From Rhodanobacteraceae bacterium (GTDB lineage: Bacteria > Pseudomonadota > Gammaproteobacteria > Xanthomonadales > Rhodanobacteraceae): a stretch of DNA of 64,000 nt. The stretch lies in the NCBI GenBank assembly GCA_030167125.1, contig CP126531.1, positions 1,736,001 to 1,800,000 of the forward strand. Reading direction: 5' to 3'. Under the pieces are notes generated by a model. It was given only the letters and a program-made list of their open reading frames with translations. It ran no database searches and was not told the DNA's origin. The translations under genes and the position numbers were made by a program. Shown here in pieces: positions 17,911 through 29,235 of the stretch (position 1 is the first letter of the stretch; every line of letters begins with the position of its first letter).

Positions 17911-20900
17911 TCACCAGCCGAAGCCCACGCCCGCACCCACGGAGCTTTCGCTGCCGCTCACCGATCCGCCGATGGTGATGGTGGCTGTCTTGCCCAGTGC
18001 ACGCTGGTAACCGACGGACAACGCCGACTGGCCGTGGCTGTTGCCGACGCCCAGCCCCACGCGGTTGGGCGTGTCGATGCCCGCCGCGCTGGCCGCCATC
18101 TGCACCATCGCGGTACTCATCGCCGAAATCCTGTCGATGCGCTGGTCCTGCTGGCTGAAGCGTGCGTTCACCTGCTGCTGGTACTGGTTGAAGGAATCGG
18201 TGGTGACGTAGTTGGCCAAGGCCTGGTCGGTATATGCCTTCGCGGAACTCAGGGTCTGCGCGTTGGCCGTGTCGGAGTAGGTGTTGGCCGACTGCAATGC
18301 CTCGCGCGTCTGCTGATCCGTGTATTGGCTGCTGGCGGCCACCGCCTGCTGCGTCTGGCTGTCCGCCGGCCGGGTGCTGCCTGCGGTGCTGCTCACCGGA
18401 ACCGGGCTGTCGCCCGATTGCGCCACCTGGTTGCCGTGCCCCGAGGTCGCAGTGGTCGACCCGCTGGTGGTCGTGGCGACGGCGGTGGTCGGATTCGCCG
18501 CCGCGGCCGTCGTCGCCGTGGCGCCCACCGATGCTCCGTTCAATTTCGCCATCTGCTTGTTGAGCGCGTCAATCTCGTTGGACAGATTCGCCAGGGCATT
18601 GTTGGTGACCGCGCTGGTGGTGTAGTTGCTCTGCAGATAGCCGAGCGTCACGGCCGAATGCGAAGTCGTCGGGTCGGCCAGGTTGACCAGCTCGCGATAG
18701 ATGCCGTTGCCGCCGAACGACACGGTGTTGGGAGAATCGGCAATCGAGTTCCAGCCGATGGCGACCGAACCATCGGCCGAAGCCTGTGCGCCGAAACCGA
18801 CCGCCACCGCGGCCAATCCCGAAGCCTGCGCCGTGCTGCCCACCACCGTCGCGCCGAGCCCCGATGCAACCGACTGCGCACCGACCGCGGTCGTGCTGTC
18901 GTTGGTCGCCTGCGAATTCACGCCGAGCGCCGTCGACAAACCACCCGAGGCGACGGTGTTCTCGCCGGCCTCGATCTTCCCGTCACCGTTCCGATCGATC
19001 GCACCGCCCAACGCCACCGAGTTGTTTCCGGTCGCCGAGGCGTAGCTGCCCAAGGCGAACGCCTGGGCGCCGCCCGTGACGGTTTGCAGCCCCACGGCGA
19101 TCGATTTCCCCGTGGCCGCATAGGCATTCGTTCCCAACGCGATGCTGTTCATGCCCGCCGCGTTCGCACCCGAGCCGGCTGCCGTGGCCAGCGCGCCACC
19201 GGCGGTCGCATCGTCCGAACCATCGCCCGGACCGTTGACCTTGAAGTAATGCGCGGTCGCCTGGCCCGTGAGGCTTGTCGCGGCTTCCAGCTGGGCCAAG
19301 TTCACCGCATCGGTGCCTTGGGTACCTGCCGCCACGTTGGTGATCTGGCGCTCCGCGCCCGGCGCACCCACCGACACCGTATTCGCGCGATCGGCGAGCG
19401 AGCCGGCACCCAGGGCAACGCTGTTGGCGGCACTCGCGTAGGCATTGGAGCCCAACGCGACGCTTGCATCGCCGATCGCACTGGCGGTGTCGCCAATCGC
19501 CGTGGAGCTGTATCCCTGCGCGACCGCGAACGGACCCACCGCCGTGCCGTATGCACCGCTCGCCGCCGTGCTCCTGCCCAGTGCCACGGAAGAATCGCCC
19601 GAGGCCGCCGCATCGAAGCCCAGTGCGGTGCTGTCGTAAGCACTCGCGCTACTCAAGGTGCCGATCGCCGTGGCGTTGTATCCGCCGGTGCCGACGTTCG
19701 CCAGATAGCCCTGCGCCAACGAATGCACCCCCGCGGCCGTCGCGCCCTGGCCGATGGCGGTCGACGCGTAACCGCTCGCATCGGTGCCATTTCCGAAAGC
19801 CAACGCACCATTGCCGCTGGCGCGCGAGAAGTAACCGACTGCGGTAGAGAAACCACCCGTTGCCTGCGCATTGCTGCCGAGTGCCGTCGCGGCGACCGAT
19901 CCTGCATTGGCCCTGGAGCCGAACGCGGTGGCGAACGAGGAGATGGCCGTGGCATCGTTGCCGACCGCAGTGCCGTACTTGCCAACGGCATTGGCGTAAT
20001 TGCCGATGGCGACCGACCGCCGGCCGGCATAGGCCTGGTTGCCGACCACGGTCGCGTACTTTCCGGCGCCGGCCGTGTGGGCGCCATTGCCGATCACGAT
20101 GCTGTCCTTGGCCGTGGCCGCGGCGTTGTATCCGATCGCGATGCCCTGCGTCGGCGCACCCTGATAAGTTGCCCCGACGTAGGCGTTCTTGCCGATCGCG
20201 ATGCTGTTGCTGCTCAGCGCGTTGGCCGTGTCGCCCAGCGCCACCGACGAGTAGCCCTGCGCGACCGCGAACGGACCGACCGCTGTCGCATACGTGCCCG
20301 CCAGCGTGGTGTTGCCGATGGCGATTCCGGAATCGCCTTGCGCGTTCGCATTCGTACCGATGCCCACGCTCGAGTACCCGCCTGCAGCAGCCTGGAAGCC
20401 CATGGCGATCGATTGCGTACCGGTCGCGGCGGCACCGGTACCGAACGCCATGCTGTTGGAGGCGTCCGCACCGGTGTAGGCATGCACGCCTTCCGCGATC
20501 GAATCGGTGCCGAGCGCCCCCGAATCGGCACCGAGCGCCATCGCTGCGTAGCCACCTGCGTAGGCGCTCAATCCGACAGCCGTCGCGGCCTTGCCCATTG
20601 CGCTCGCGCCGGCGCCGAAGGCCGAGGCGTACGCACTGTATGCAGTCGCCGTGGTGCCTACCGCAGTGGCGTAATTGCCGCCCGCGTTGGAGCGTCGGCC
20701 CATCGCGATGCTGCCGTTTCCGGCGGCCGCGGCGTATTCGCCAATGGCGGTGCTGTACTTTCCACTCGCCTCTGCACGGCGCCCCATGGCAATGCTGTAG
20801 TTGCCGCTGGCCTTGGCATCGCCCATGGCGATGGAATACTTGCCGGTCGCGGTTGCGCCGTCGCCGAACGCCGAAGCGCCCGTGCCCGATGCAACGGCGT

Positions 20901-23900
20901 TGGTGCCCACCGCGGTTGCCGAGCCTGCTCCGTAACGGCACACGAGATGGCCCAGCACGAACACGCAGAACGGTTTGCCTTCCGGCGGCGGAGTGAAGCT
21001 GCCCGTGTTGTCGGCCACTGCGCCATTGCCCATCGCAACGTCGCCGCTGCCGAGCGCCTGCGCGCCCGCGCCGAACACGCTGCTGTAATCACCCATCGCA
21101 TGCGCGTTGTAACCCGCCGCCGTGGACTGCAATCCTTGCGCCACGCTGTAATGCCCGATCGCCGTGCTGTCGTCACCCAGCGCGTTCGCCGCGTCGCCGA
21201 AAGCCGACGCGCTGGTGCCCTGCGCCACCGCGAACGGCCCGACTGCGGTGCCGTAGTCGCCGCTTGCCAGGCTCGTGTTGCCGATCGCGATCGACGAGTC
21301 GCCCTCGGCCTGGGCATGTCCTCCCTCCGCGATGCTGCCGTAACCACTCGCACTGGCGAAGTAGCCCGTCGCAATGCTGTTCTGCCCGGCAGCCGAGGCA
21401 TACACGCCTTGCGCGACCGAACCCGTGCCGGTTCCCTTCGCGCCAATGCCAAGCGCAACGCTCCCAAGGCCATATGCATTCGCGTAATGACCAATGCCAA
21501 TGCCGAAGTTTCCGTCGGCCCTCGACGTGGCTCCGATGGCAATCGAAAGCCGGCCGGTCGCGACCGCATCCACGCCCAGGGCCGTGCTGGCAAGTCCCCC
21601 GGCGTATGCACCCTTGCCAAATGCCGAACTCGCGACACCGCTGGCTTCGGAGTAGGTGCCCACCGCCGTCGACTGCTCGGCGCTTGCGGTGGCGCTGCCG
21701 CCCAACGCCGTGCTGAACTTGCCGGACGCCGTCGCCCGCGATCCGAGCGCCGTCGCATACTTGCCGCCAGCTTGCGAGTAGCCGCCGATCGCCGTTCCGT
21801 ACACGCCCGTCACGCTCGAACCCGCACCGATCGCAATCCCCTCCGTCGGGTGCTTGACATGGAGACCGGCGATGTCCCAGTCCCCAAGCGGCGCGACGTA
21901 GGCACCGTTGCCGATGGCGATGCCGTTGCCACTGCCCGCGTAGGCGTTGCTGCCTACCGCCACGCTGTTGTCGCCCAGCGCATTCGCGGTGTCGCCAAAC
22001 GCCGCCGAACTGGCGCCCTGCGCCACCGCGAACGGACCGACCGCGGTGCCGTAATCGCCACGTGCCAGACTGGTGTTGCCGATCGCGATCGACGAGTCGC
22101 CTGCGGCCACGGCGTTGCCGCCTTGCGCAATGCTTGCATAGCCCTGGGCATTCGCGTGATATCCAACCGCCACCGCGTTCCCGGCATCCGCGCTGTACTG
22201 ACCGGCGTAAGCGTGATCACCGATCGCGATGGTTCCCTGCGACCGGGCTTTGCTGTCCGCGCCTAGTGCCGTCGTGCCCTTGGCTCCGGCGCGGGCGCCG
22301 AGGCCCAGCGAGGTGCCCGCATAGGCGGCATACGCCGCCGTGCCGACAGCGGTTGCGTACCTGCCGTGCGCATAGGAATTGAAACCGACCGCCATCGAGA
22401 AGTCGGAATCGGCGCGCGAGTTCGAACCAAGCGCCGTCGCGTACAAACCCGTCGCGCGCGCACCTTCCCCGATCGCCGTCGCGTACTTGCCGCCCGCATA
22501 GGCATAGCGGCCGATCGCCGTGCCGTATTTGCCGGTGACATAGGCATGGGTGCCGATCGCGATGGAATTGGGGCTGCCTGCCGAGGCGTTGTTGCCCAGT
22601 GCCACGCCGTACACGCCGGTCACGCTCGCACCCGTGCCGATCGCGATGCCTTGCGTGGGTGCCATGTACGTGGAACCGTACTTGTTTTCCTTCGAACCCG
22701 TCGGCGCGACGAACGCACCATTGCCGATGGCGATGCCGTTCTGGCTGCCGACATAGGCATTGCTGCCCACCGCGACGCTGTGATCACCGAGCGCATTCGC
22801 GGTATCGCCCAATGCCGTCGCGCTGACGCCCTGCGCTACCGCAAATGGACCGACCGCGGTGCCGTAGTCACCACTCGCCAGGCTTGTATTGCCCAGAGCG
22901 AGCGACGAATCGCCCCGCGCCGATGCGTTGTTGCCCAACGCAGTGCTGGCGTAGCCTGTCGCCGTCGAAAAATACCCGATCGCGTTGCTGCGCAGGCCAG
23001 TACTGTAGGCGAAGGCGCCCAACGCCACCGAACCTTGGCCGGCCGCCACTGAATTCGCGCCCAGTGCATTGCTGTTCCGGCCCACGGCAAAGGCAAAGGT
23101 ACCCAGCGCATTCGAGCCATATCCGATGGCATAACTGTTAGCGCCGACCGCAGTGCCATACGTTGCCGCATGGGCATTCTCGCCAATTGCCGACGCGCTT
23201 CGTCCCGTCGCGAACGCGGAAAAGCCCAACGCGGTGCTCTCCGCCGCTGTCGCGTAGGAAAAGGCGCCGATCGCCGTCGCCCCGGCGTCGCCCGCCACCG
23301 AATACTCGCCGACCGCTGTGGAAACCGATCCGGCCGCCGTCGCCCGCGCACCGATGGCCATGCTCAAGTTGTTCGACGCCACCGCGCCGTTTCCGACCGC
23401 GATGGCGTATTTCCCATCCGCGCTCGCCCCCCGGCCGAGCGCCATCGTGTACTTGCCGGCGCCCGCGGCGTGCGCGTTCTGCCCGATCGCGATGTTGCCG
23501 CCGTACGCACTGCCCGCATAGGCACCGGTGCCGATCGCGATGTTATTGCCAGCGCTACCGCCGGTCGTCGCACCATTTCCCATCGCAATGTCGTTGCTGC
23601 CCACTGCCGTCGCACTGTCGCCCAGCGCCAGCGAATGATCGCCCGACGCTACCGAGCCGTACCCTGTGACCGTGGCATTCAAACCGCTCGCAGTCGAGTT
23701 CTGGCCCAGCGCAGTGCTGCCATCCCCGGAGGCGTCGGCATTGTCGCCGAATGCACTCGCACCCTTGCCGCTGGCCGTCGAGGACGCGCCCACGGCACTC
23801 GAATAGTCGCCACTCGCGTCGGCGTTGGATCCCACCGCGACGGAGTAGGCACCGGCGGCATTGGCATCGTCGCTGCCATCCATCGGACCATTGGCATCGA

Positions 23901-24333
23901 AATAGTGCGCGAACGAACCGGGATTGGCGACCAGCGGCAATGCCGGCGAGATCGCTGCGGAGGCCGGATCGGCAACCACCGTGTAGCCGATCGCCGTGTT
24001 CAAAGTTCGCAAATCATCGCGACGGTCTGCGCTCGCGAATTGCCCGCTTGTTTCGACAGCGGAAGTGTTCCCAGCCGCATTGATCGTGGCGGGGCTCTGC
24101 ATTGCGTTCGCGTCTGAAGTCTGCGCGTGCGTGGCGCTCAAAGCCGCCAGTGGTGCAAGTCCCAATGCAACCGTCAGCGCCGCGACCAGACCGGATCGCC
24201 GCCGTCCCGCCTGCCGATCACCCGAAGCACACCCGGCTGCAGCTCCCCCGCTTTTTGCAGTGGCGTGCTCCGATGCAACCACTATTTGCTTGAGGGATTT
24301 GTTCCAAACCAGGCTGTAGATCTTCTTGTTCAT
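17911..24333 (-). CDS. Trimeric autotransporter adhesin (YadA-type)
   Basis: The 2140-residue type Vc autotransporter should form a surface trimer. An extended signal peptide (ESPR, MNKKIYSLVWNKSLKQIVVA) precedes a hydrophobic signal core (VAALTVALGLAPLAAL). A very long head built of YadA/Hep_Hag repeats (SxAxG-x-x-A units) spans about residues 110-1640. A neck (NTVSVGAPGAERQITNVAAG ... DAVNLAQL), a second short head with a neck (NTVSFGGNGIYRELVNLAD), a stalk and a C-terminal YadA barrel ending in VGAGVGFGW follow. TAVGPFAVAQG occurs five times, marking long-period repeats. One head unit carries an unusual two-Cys insert. The start at 24333 has GGAG six bases upstream; ATG/TTG codons just before it are too close. 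Confidence 0.95.
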   Translation of the reverse strand: MNKKIYSLVWNKSLKQIVVASEHATAKSGGAAAGCASGDRQAGRRRSGLVAALTVALGLAPLAALSATHAQTSDANAMQSPATINAAGNTSAVETSGQFASADRRDDLRTLNTAIGYTVVADPASAAISPALPLVANPGSFAHYFDANGPMDGSDDANAAGAYSVAVGSNADASGDYSSAVGASSTASGKGASAFGDNADASGDGSTALGQNSTASGLNATVTGYGSVASGDHSLALGDSATAVGSNDIAMGNGATTGGSAGNNIAIGTGAYAGSAYGGNIAIGQNAHAAGAGKYTMALGRGASADGKYAIAVGNGAVASNNLSMAIGARATAAGSVSTAVGEYSVAGDAGATAIGAFSYATAAESTALGFSAFATGRSASAIGENAHAATYGTAVGANSYAIGYGSNALGTFAFAVGRNSNALGANSVAAGQGSVALGAFAYSTGLRSNAIGYFSTATGYASTALGNNASARGDSSLALGNTSLASGDYGTAVGPFAVAQGVSATALGDTANALGDHSVAVGSNAYVGSQNGIAIGNGAFVAPTGSKENKYGSTYMAPTQGIAIGTGASVTGVYGVALGNNASAGSPNSIAIGTHAYVTGKYGTAIGRYAYAGGKYATAIGEGARATGLYATALGSNSRADSDFSMAVGFNSYAHGRYATAVGTAAYAAYAGTSLGLGARAGAKGTTALGADSKARSQGTIAIGDHAYAGQYSADAGNAVAVGYHANAQGYASIAQGGNAVAAGDSSIAIGNTSLARGDYGTAVGPFAVAQGASSAAFGDTANALGDNSVAVGSNAYAGSGNGIAIGNGAYVAPLGDWDIAGLHVKHPTEGIAIGAGSSVTGVYGTAIGGYSQAGGKYATALGSRATASGKFSTALGGSATASAEQSTAVGTYSEASGVASSAFGKGAYAGGLASTALGVDAVATGRLSIAIGATSRADGNFGIGIGHYANAYGLGSVALGIGAKGTGTGSVAQGVYASAAGQNSIATGYFASASGYGSIAEGGHAQAEGDSSIAIGNTSLASGDYGTAVGPFAVAQGTSASAFGDAANALGDDSTAIGHYSVAQGLQSTAAGYNAHAMGDYSSVFGAGAQALGSGDVAMGNGAVADNTGSFTPPPEGKPFCVFVLGHLVCRYGAGSATAVGTNAVASGTGASAFGDGATATGKYSIAMGDAKASGNYSIAMGRRAEASGKYSTAIGEYAAAAGNGSIAMGRRSNAGGNYATAVGTTATAYSAYASAFGAGASAMGKAATAVGLSAYAGGYAAMALGADSGALGTDSIAEGVHAYTGADASNSMAFGTGAAATGTQSIAMGFQAAAGGYSSVGIGTNANAQGDSGIAIGNTTLAGTYATAVGPFAVAQGYSSVALGDTANALSSNSIAIGKNAYVGATYQGAPTQGIAIGYNAAATAKDSIVIGNGAHTAGAGKYATVVGNQAYAGRRSVAIGNYANAVGKYGTAVGNDATAISSFATAFGSRANAGSVAATALGSNAQATGGFSTAVGYFSRASGNGALAFGNGTDASGYASTAIGQGATAAGVHSLAQGYLANVGTGGYNATAIGTLSSASAYDSTALGFDAAASGDSSVALGRSTAASGAYGTAVGPFAVAQGYSSTAIGDTASAIGDASVALGSNAYASAANSVALGAGSLADRANTVSVGAPGAERQITNVAAGTQGTDAVNLAQLEAATSLTGQATAHYFKVNGPGDGSDDATAGGALATAAGSGANAAGMNSIALGTNAYAATGKSIAVGLQTVTGGAQAFALGSYASATGNNSVALGGAIDRNGDGKIEAGENTVASGGLSTALGVNSQATNDSTTAVGAQSVASGLGATVVGSTAQASGLAAVAVGFGAQASADGSVAIGWNSIADSPNTVSFGGNGIYRELVNLADPTTSHSAVTLGYLQSNYTTSAVTNNALANLSNEIDALNKQMAKLNGASVGATATTAAAANPTTAVATTTSGSTTATSGHGNQVAQSGDSPVPVSSTAGSTRPADSQTQQAVAASSQYTDQQTREALQSANTYSDTANAQTLSSAKAYTDQALANYVTTDSFNQYQQQVNARFSQQDQRIDRISAMSTAMVQMAASAAGIDTPNRVGLGVGNSHGQSALSVGYQRALGKTATITIGGSVSGSESSVGAGVGFGW

Positions 24334-24676
24334 CATCAACTCCAGGATTGTCGGGTGATGCCCGGCCTTGCCTGCATCACTGGGTTCAATGCAACGGAGG
24401 AACGATCGCTGTAATGGTTACCTCGAGACAAAACCTCCCCTCGCACCTGCCGCGTTGCAGGTGCGTCGTTCAAGTCGATTCAAACCGGTCAGGACTTGCG
24501 GAAGTGCTTCGAGCGCGCGGCGACAATCACGTACGCTTCGCGTCACAAAACGTGCGGCGAGTGTTGCGCAGGTCGCGCAACATGTGCAACAAAAAATCGT
24601 GACGGATTTCCGTCATGGAAGTAATCGGTCAAACGCATCGATTTCGGTGCGCGCGCTTGCGGCGAAAAGAAGTGCG
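24334..24676 (-). promoter_or_regulatory. Long leader/promoter region of the adhesin gene
   Basis: This is 343 bp without a gene between the regulator stop and the adhesin start. It has a perfect 8-bp hairpin (GCACCTGC / GCAGGTGC) at 24443-24464 in the probable 5' leader. An inverted repeat GTTGCGC-5 bp-GCGCAAC is at 24563-24581, with an extra half-site GTGCAAC at 24584-24590. The second set looks like an operator with three half-sites. Its binding protein is unknown; the adjacent regulators are the obvious candidates. No clear -35/-10 pair was identified. Confidence 0.45.
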
Positions 24677-25696
24677 CTACCGGGCCGGTCGCGGCGCGGC
24701 GTCATCCATCCGCGCAACCTGCAACCCGAGTTGAAAGCGCGTGCGCGCCCCGTAGAGCGACATCAGGTCGCCCATGCGCCGATTGAGCGTGGATGCGGAA
24801 ATGTTCAATTTCTGCGCGATCGCCTTGTCGTTGAGTCCCGCACTCAGGAGCGGTATCAACGCCTGCACGGATTCGCTGCCGTGTCGGTGGATGTCAGGTT
24901 TCAACTTCAATTCGCCATCGCGGGCGGTGACGATGGGGGTTGCCTTTTCCCACACGAATTCGAACAGCAGGCACAACGCTTCGAGCAATGTGCTGCGATG
25001 GATCAGGATTTTCGGCGCGTCCGGATCTTGGGCGTCCAGGTTGATGAGCGCCGTGCGCTTGTCCGCAATCACCATCTTGAACGGCAATCTGGAGAACGTC
25101 CGTGCCTGTTCGCCACGGGCCATGTCCTTGTACAGCGCCTCGAGGCCTCCGGGCGCCTCGAGATAGGACTCGTCGGAAACGGTTCGAATCGACGTTTCCG
25201 TGATCGCATCGCCCATGAACTGGTCGCCCGGCACGATGACCGGACCTTTTTGAAAGACCATCAGGTCGGTTCGGGATGATTGATGGAGCTGAGCCAGCAG
25301 ATGACGAAGATGGGCACGATTCGTAACGGATTCGATGACGGGTTGCCGTTCCGCATGTTCGACCGTGGCTTGCGCGAATGCCTTCGCAAGAATCGGGACC
25401 GCTTTGCGCGCCTGTTCGAGTGAGTGCTGGCGCTGCTTGATCAATGCATCGATGGCGAGCTCGGGCTCGACCGCAACATAGGCTTTGGGAGATTCCGGCA
25501 GGTGCGTCGCCAGTCCCAATGACTCCAGGTGCTCCAGCAAGCCGGCTGCATCGTCGGGGCTGATCGCGAGCTCGTTCGCGACGTCGGCGGCGGATGCCCG
25601 GCGGCGTTCCAGCAGGGTGCGATAGACGCGTTCCTCGAGATCCCCGATACCCAAGAGCGCCAGTGGACTTGCATCGGTATCGCGTGCACCATCCAT
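24677..25696 (-). CDS. TrmB-like/LuxR-type HTH transcriptional regulator, copy 1
   Basis: The 339-residue protein has a TrmB-like winged helix at the N-terminus (ALLGIGDLEERVYRTLL, residues about 15-80). A helical linker and a middle PLD-like/sensor region follow (about 110-250, FEFVWEKATPIV). At the C-terminus is a LuxR/GerE-type helix-turn-helix (LSAGLNDKAIAQKLNISAST). The start at 25696 (MDGARDTDASPLALLG) has a GAGGTG site and matches the paralogue next to it; a GTG three codons upstream is possible. It lies just upstream of the adhesin and is its likely regulator. The ligand is unknown. Confidence 0.82.
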   Translation of the reverse strand: MDGARDTDASPLALLGIGDLEERVYRTLLERRRASAADVANELAISPDDAAGLLEHLESLGLATHLPESPKAYVAVEPELAIDALIKQRQHSLEQARKAVPILAKAFAQATVEHAERQPVIESVTNRAHLRHLLAQLHQSSRTDLMVFQKGPVIVPGDQFMGDAITETSIRTVSDESYLEAPGGLEALYKDMARGEQARTFSRLPFKMVIADKRTALINLDAQDPDAPKILIHRSTLLEALCLLFEFVWEKATPIVTARDGELKLKPDIHRHGSESVQALIPLLSAGLNDKAIAQKLNISASTLNRRMGDLMSLYGARTRFQLGLQVARMDDAAPRPAR

Positions 25697-25802
25697 ACCA
25701 CTCACCTCGTGCCGTCAATGCTCCCCAGCAACTCTCGATTGCTGGCCGTCGGCGGGCACTGAACCGGTTCGCGCCGCGAGCCATGCGAAAGTGGTGACCG
25801 CG

Positions 25803-26816
25803 TCATCGGGAGGCAACGTCGTTCAGGCGCGCCACTTGCAGTCCAAGCTGAAAGCGCGTCCGCGCATCGTAGATCGACATGAGATCGCCGATGCGCCGGT
25901 TCAGCGTGGACGCGGAGATGTTCAATTCCTGCGCGATCGCCTTGTCGTTCAGTCCTGCGCTCAACAGCGGCAACAAGGCTTTCGCCGATTCGATTCCGTG
26001 CCCGGTGCTTTCCATCCTGACCTTCACTTCGCCGTCGCGGGCAGCGACGACCGGCGTCGCCTTTTCCCACACGAACTCAAACAGCAGGCACAACGCCTCA
26101 AGCAGCGTACTGCGGTGGATCAGGAGTGTAGGTGCCTGGGGATCCTGGGCATCCAGGGTGATGACCGCGGTGCGCTTGTCGGCGATCATCATCTTGAACG
26201 GCAAGCTGGAGAACGTCCGTGCCTGCTCGCCCCGCGCCATGTCCTGGCGCATCAACTCGAGCACGCCGGGTACTTCCAGGAATGACTCATCCGAAATGGT
26301 TCGCACCACCGCTTCGGTAGCCGTCTCGCCAGTGAGCTGGGTGCTGGGCAGGATGACCGGCACCTTTTGAAAAGCCACCAGTTCGGTCTGTGCCGACTGA
26401 TACATCTGGACCAACACCTGGCCAAGGTGCGCACGATTGGTGATCAGTTCGATGACGGGCTGCTGGCCGGCGTGATCCGCTGACGCGTGGGCGAATGCCT
26501 GTGCGAGCGTCGGAACAACCGTGCGTGCCTGTTCCAGCGCCCGTTGCCGCTGCTTGATCAGCGCGTCGATCGCGAGTTCTGGTTCCACCGAAACATAGGT
26601 TTTGGGGACCTCGGGTGTATGCGTCACCAGCCCCAGAGAGTCGAGGTGTTCCAGCGCCCGGGTTGCGTCATCCAGGGTCATCGCGAGTTCGCCGGCGATG
26701 ACCGCGGCGGATGCCCCGTGGCGTTTCAGCAAGGCGCGATAGACGCGCTCCTCCAAATCTCCGATGCCCAACAACGCCAGCGGACTTGCATCAACACCGT
26801 GAGCTGCACCATCCAT
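25803..26816 (-). CDS. TrmB-like/LuxR-type HTH transcriptional regulator, copy 2
   Basis: The 337-residue paralogue of the preceding regulator has the same three-part layout: an N-terminal TrmB-like HTH (ALLGIGDLEERVYRALL), the sensor region (SLPFKMMIADKRTAVITLDAQD, FEFVWEKATPVVAARDGE) and the C-terminal GerE-like HTH (LSAGLNDKAIAQELNISAST). The start at 26816 has GAGGTGG upstream; the longer frame adds residues with no homology in the other copy. The two genes are tandem and co-directional with about 106 bp between them, so they arose by duplication. The C-terminal HTH is the most similar part, which suggests similar DNA targets but different input signals. Confidence 0.82.
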   Translation of the reverse strand: MDGAAHGVDASPLALLGIGDLEERVYRALLKRHGASAAVIAGELAMTLDDATRALEHLDSLGLVTHTPEVPKTYVSVEPELAIDALIKQRQRALEQARTVVPTLAQAFAHASADHAGQQPVIELITNRAHLGQVLVQMYQSAQTELVAFQKVPVILPSTQLTGETATEAVVRTISDESFLEVPGVLELMRQDMARGEQARTFSSLPFKMMIADKRTAVITLDAQDPQAPTLLIHRSTLLEALCLLFEFVWEKATPVVAARDGEVKVRMESTGHGIESAKALLPLLSAGLNDKAIAQELNISASTLNRRIGDLMSIYDARTRFQLGLQVARLNDVASR

Positions 26817-26969
26817 ACCGCCCCACCTCTGCCGTCGCATGCTCCCAAGCAGCCGCCCGTGGACGGACGGTCCCGCAAGCATATATCAAGGTCGGGACGG
26901 CGCACCCATGCCGTCAGTCACCCGGGAATCTGAACGGCGCGCAGGAGGAAGCGGTGGAGTTCCGGAAAA

Positions 26970-27055
26970 TGGTGCGCGGGGCGGGGATCGAACCCGCACG
27001 GATGTGATCCGGGGGATTTTAAGTCCCCTGCGTCTACCGGTTCCGCCACCCGCGC
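26970..27055 (-). tRNA. tRNA-Leu(UAA)
   Basis: The 86-nt sequence folds as a class II tRNA with acceptor GCGCGGG / CCCGCGC, the T-arm GCGGGTTCGATCCCCGC and a long variable arm. The anticodon is TAA within GACTTAAAATC. The 3' CCA is encoded. Confidence 0.95.
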
Positions 27056-27103
27056 ACGCGCGCATTGTGCCGCATCACTGCGGCACGCGCGTTTGCTTGA
27101 GGA

Positions 27104-28396
<1,293 letters not shown>

Positions 28397-28546
28397 TTCG
28401 TGCTCCGTCGATCAGTCATGCAATAAGTCATTCGGGAAGCCCCGACACGGCCGCAGCATAGCACAGCCGAACTGGCCGGCTGGCCTGCCGCAGCGGGCAT
28501 TCGTCCTGGAAAAGAAGTGGGAAATCGCGGACTTGCGATCAACGCC

Positions 28547-29182
28547 TCAAGCCGACTTTACGGAGTCGTCGGCGCGCCGGTCGTACACCGTGTCGATCAG
28601 GCCGTAATCCCTGGCTTCGTCGGCGCTCATGAAGCGATCGCGCTCCATGTCGCGTGCGATCTGCTCGACTGTCTTGCCGGTGTGCTTGGCGTAGATCTCG
28701 TTGAGGCGGCCGCGCAGGTACAGGATTTCCTTCGCGTGGATCTCGATGTCGGTCGCCTGGCCCTGCGCACCACCCGAAGGCTGGTGGATCATGATGCGCG
28801 AATTCGGCAACGCGTAGCGCTTGCCCTTGGCGCCCGCCATCAGCAACAGCGACGCCGCGCTGCTCGCCTGCCCGACGCACATCGTGCTGACGTCCGGCTT
28901 GATGAACTGCATGGTGTCGTAGATGGCCAGGCCGGACGACACCACGCCACCGGGGCTGTTGATGTAGAACTGGATGTCCTTGTCCGGGTTCTCCGATTCC
29001 AGGAACAGCATCTGCGCCATCACGACGTTGGCGACGTTGTCGTCGATCGGGCCGACCAGGAAGATGATGCGTTCCTTCAGCAGCCGCGAATAGATGTCGA
29101 ACGAACGCTCGCCGCGTGAGGTCTGCTCGACGACGATCGGAACCAGGTTGAGGTTGCGGGTTTCCTGCGTTTCGCGCTGCAT
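28547..29182 (-). CDS. clpP: ATP-dependent Clp protease proteolytic subunit
   Basis: The 211-residue serine protease forms the tetradecameric barrel of ClpXP/ClpAP. The catalytic triad is Ser in [11 protein letters not shown], His in MIHQPSGG and Asp in the [16 protein letters not shown] region. The N-terminal loop [23 protein letters not shown] is typical. The start at 29182 ([10 protein letters not shown]) has a GGAG site; the longer frame has no support. It sits 53 bp downstream of tig and upstream of clpX, probably one transcript with internal promoters. Confidence 0.98.
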   Translation of the reverse strand: MQRETQETRNLNLVPIVVEQTSRGERSFDIYSRLLKERIIFLVGPIDDNVANVVMAQMLFLESENPDKDIQFYINSPGGVVSSGLAIYDTMQFIKPDVSTMCVGQASSAASLLLMAGAKGKRYALPNSRIMIHQPSGGAQGQATDIEIHAKEILYLRGRLNEIYAKHTGKTVEQIARDMERDRFMSADEARDYGLIDTVYDRRADDSVKSA

Positions 29183-29235
29183 GGTGTTCTCCGGATGACG
29201 GCGGATCGGGCCGCGCTGCTTCAGTTCGCGCTGAT

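Noticed and set aside
17470..22266. A 1598-codon open frame on the plus strand within the adhesin gene
   Set aside because: It is the antisense shadow of repetitive GC-rich adhesin codons; its product is Arg/Ala/His-rich with no domain, and the minus-strand frame has full family features.
24443..24464. Hairpin in the adhesin leader as a terminator of the regulator gene
   Set aside because: The stem is good but no U-run follows on the leftward transcript, so it was kept only as a leader structure.
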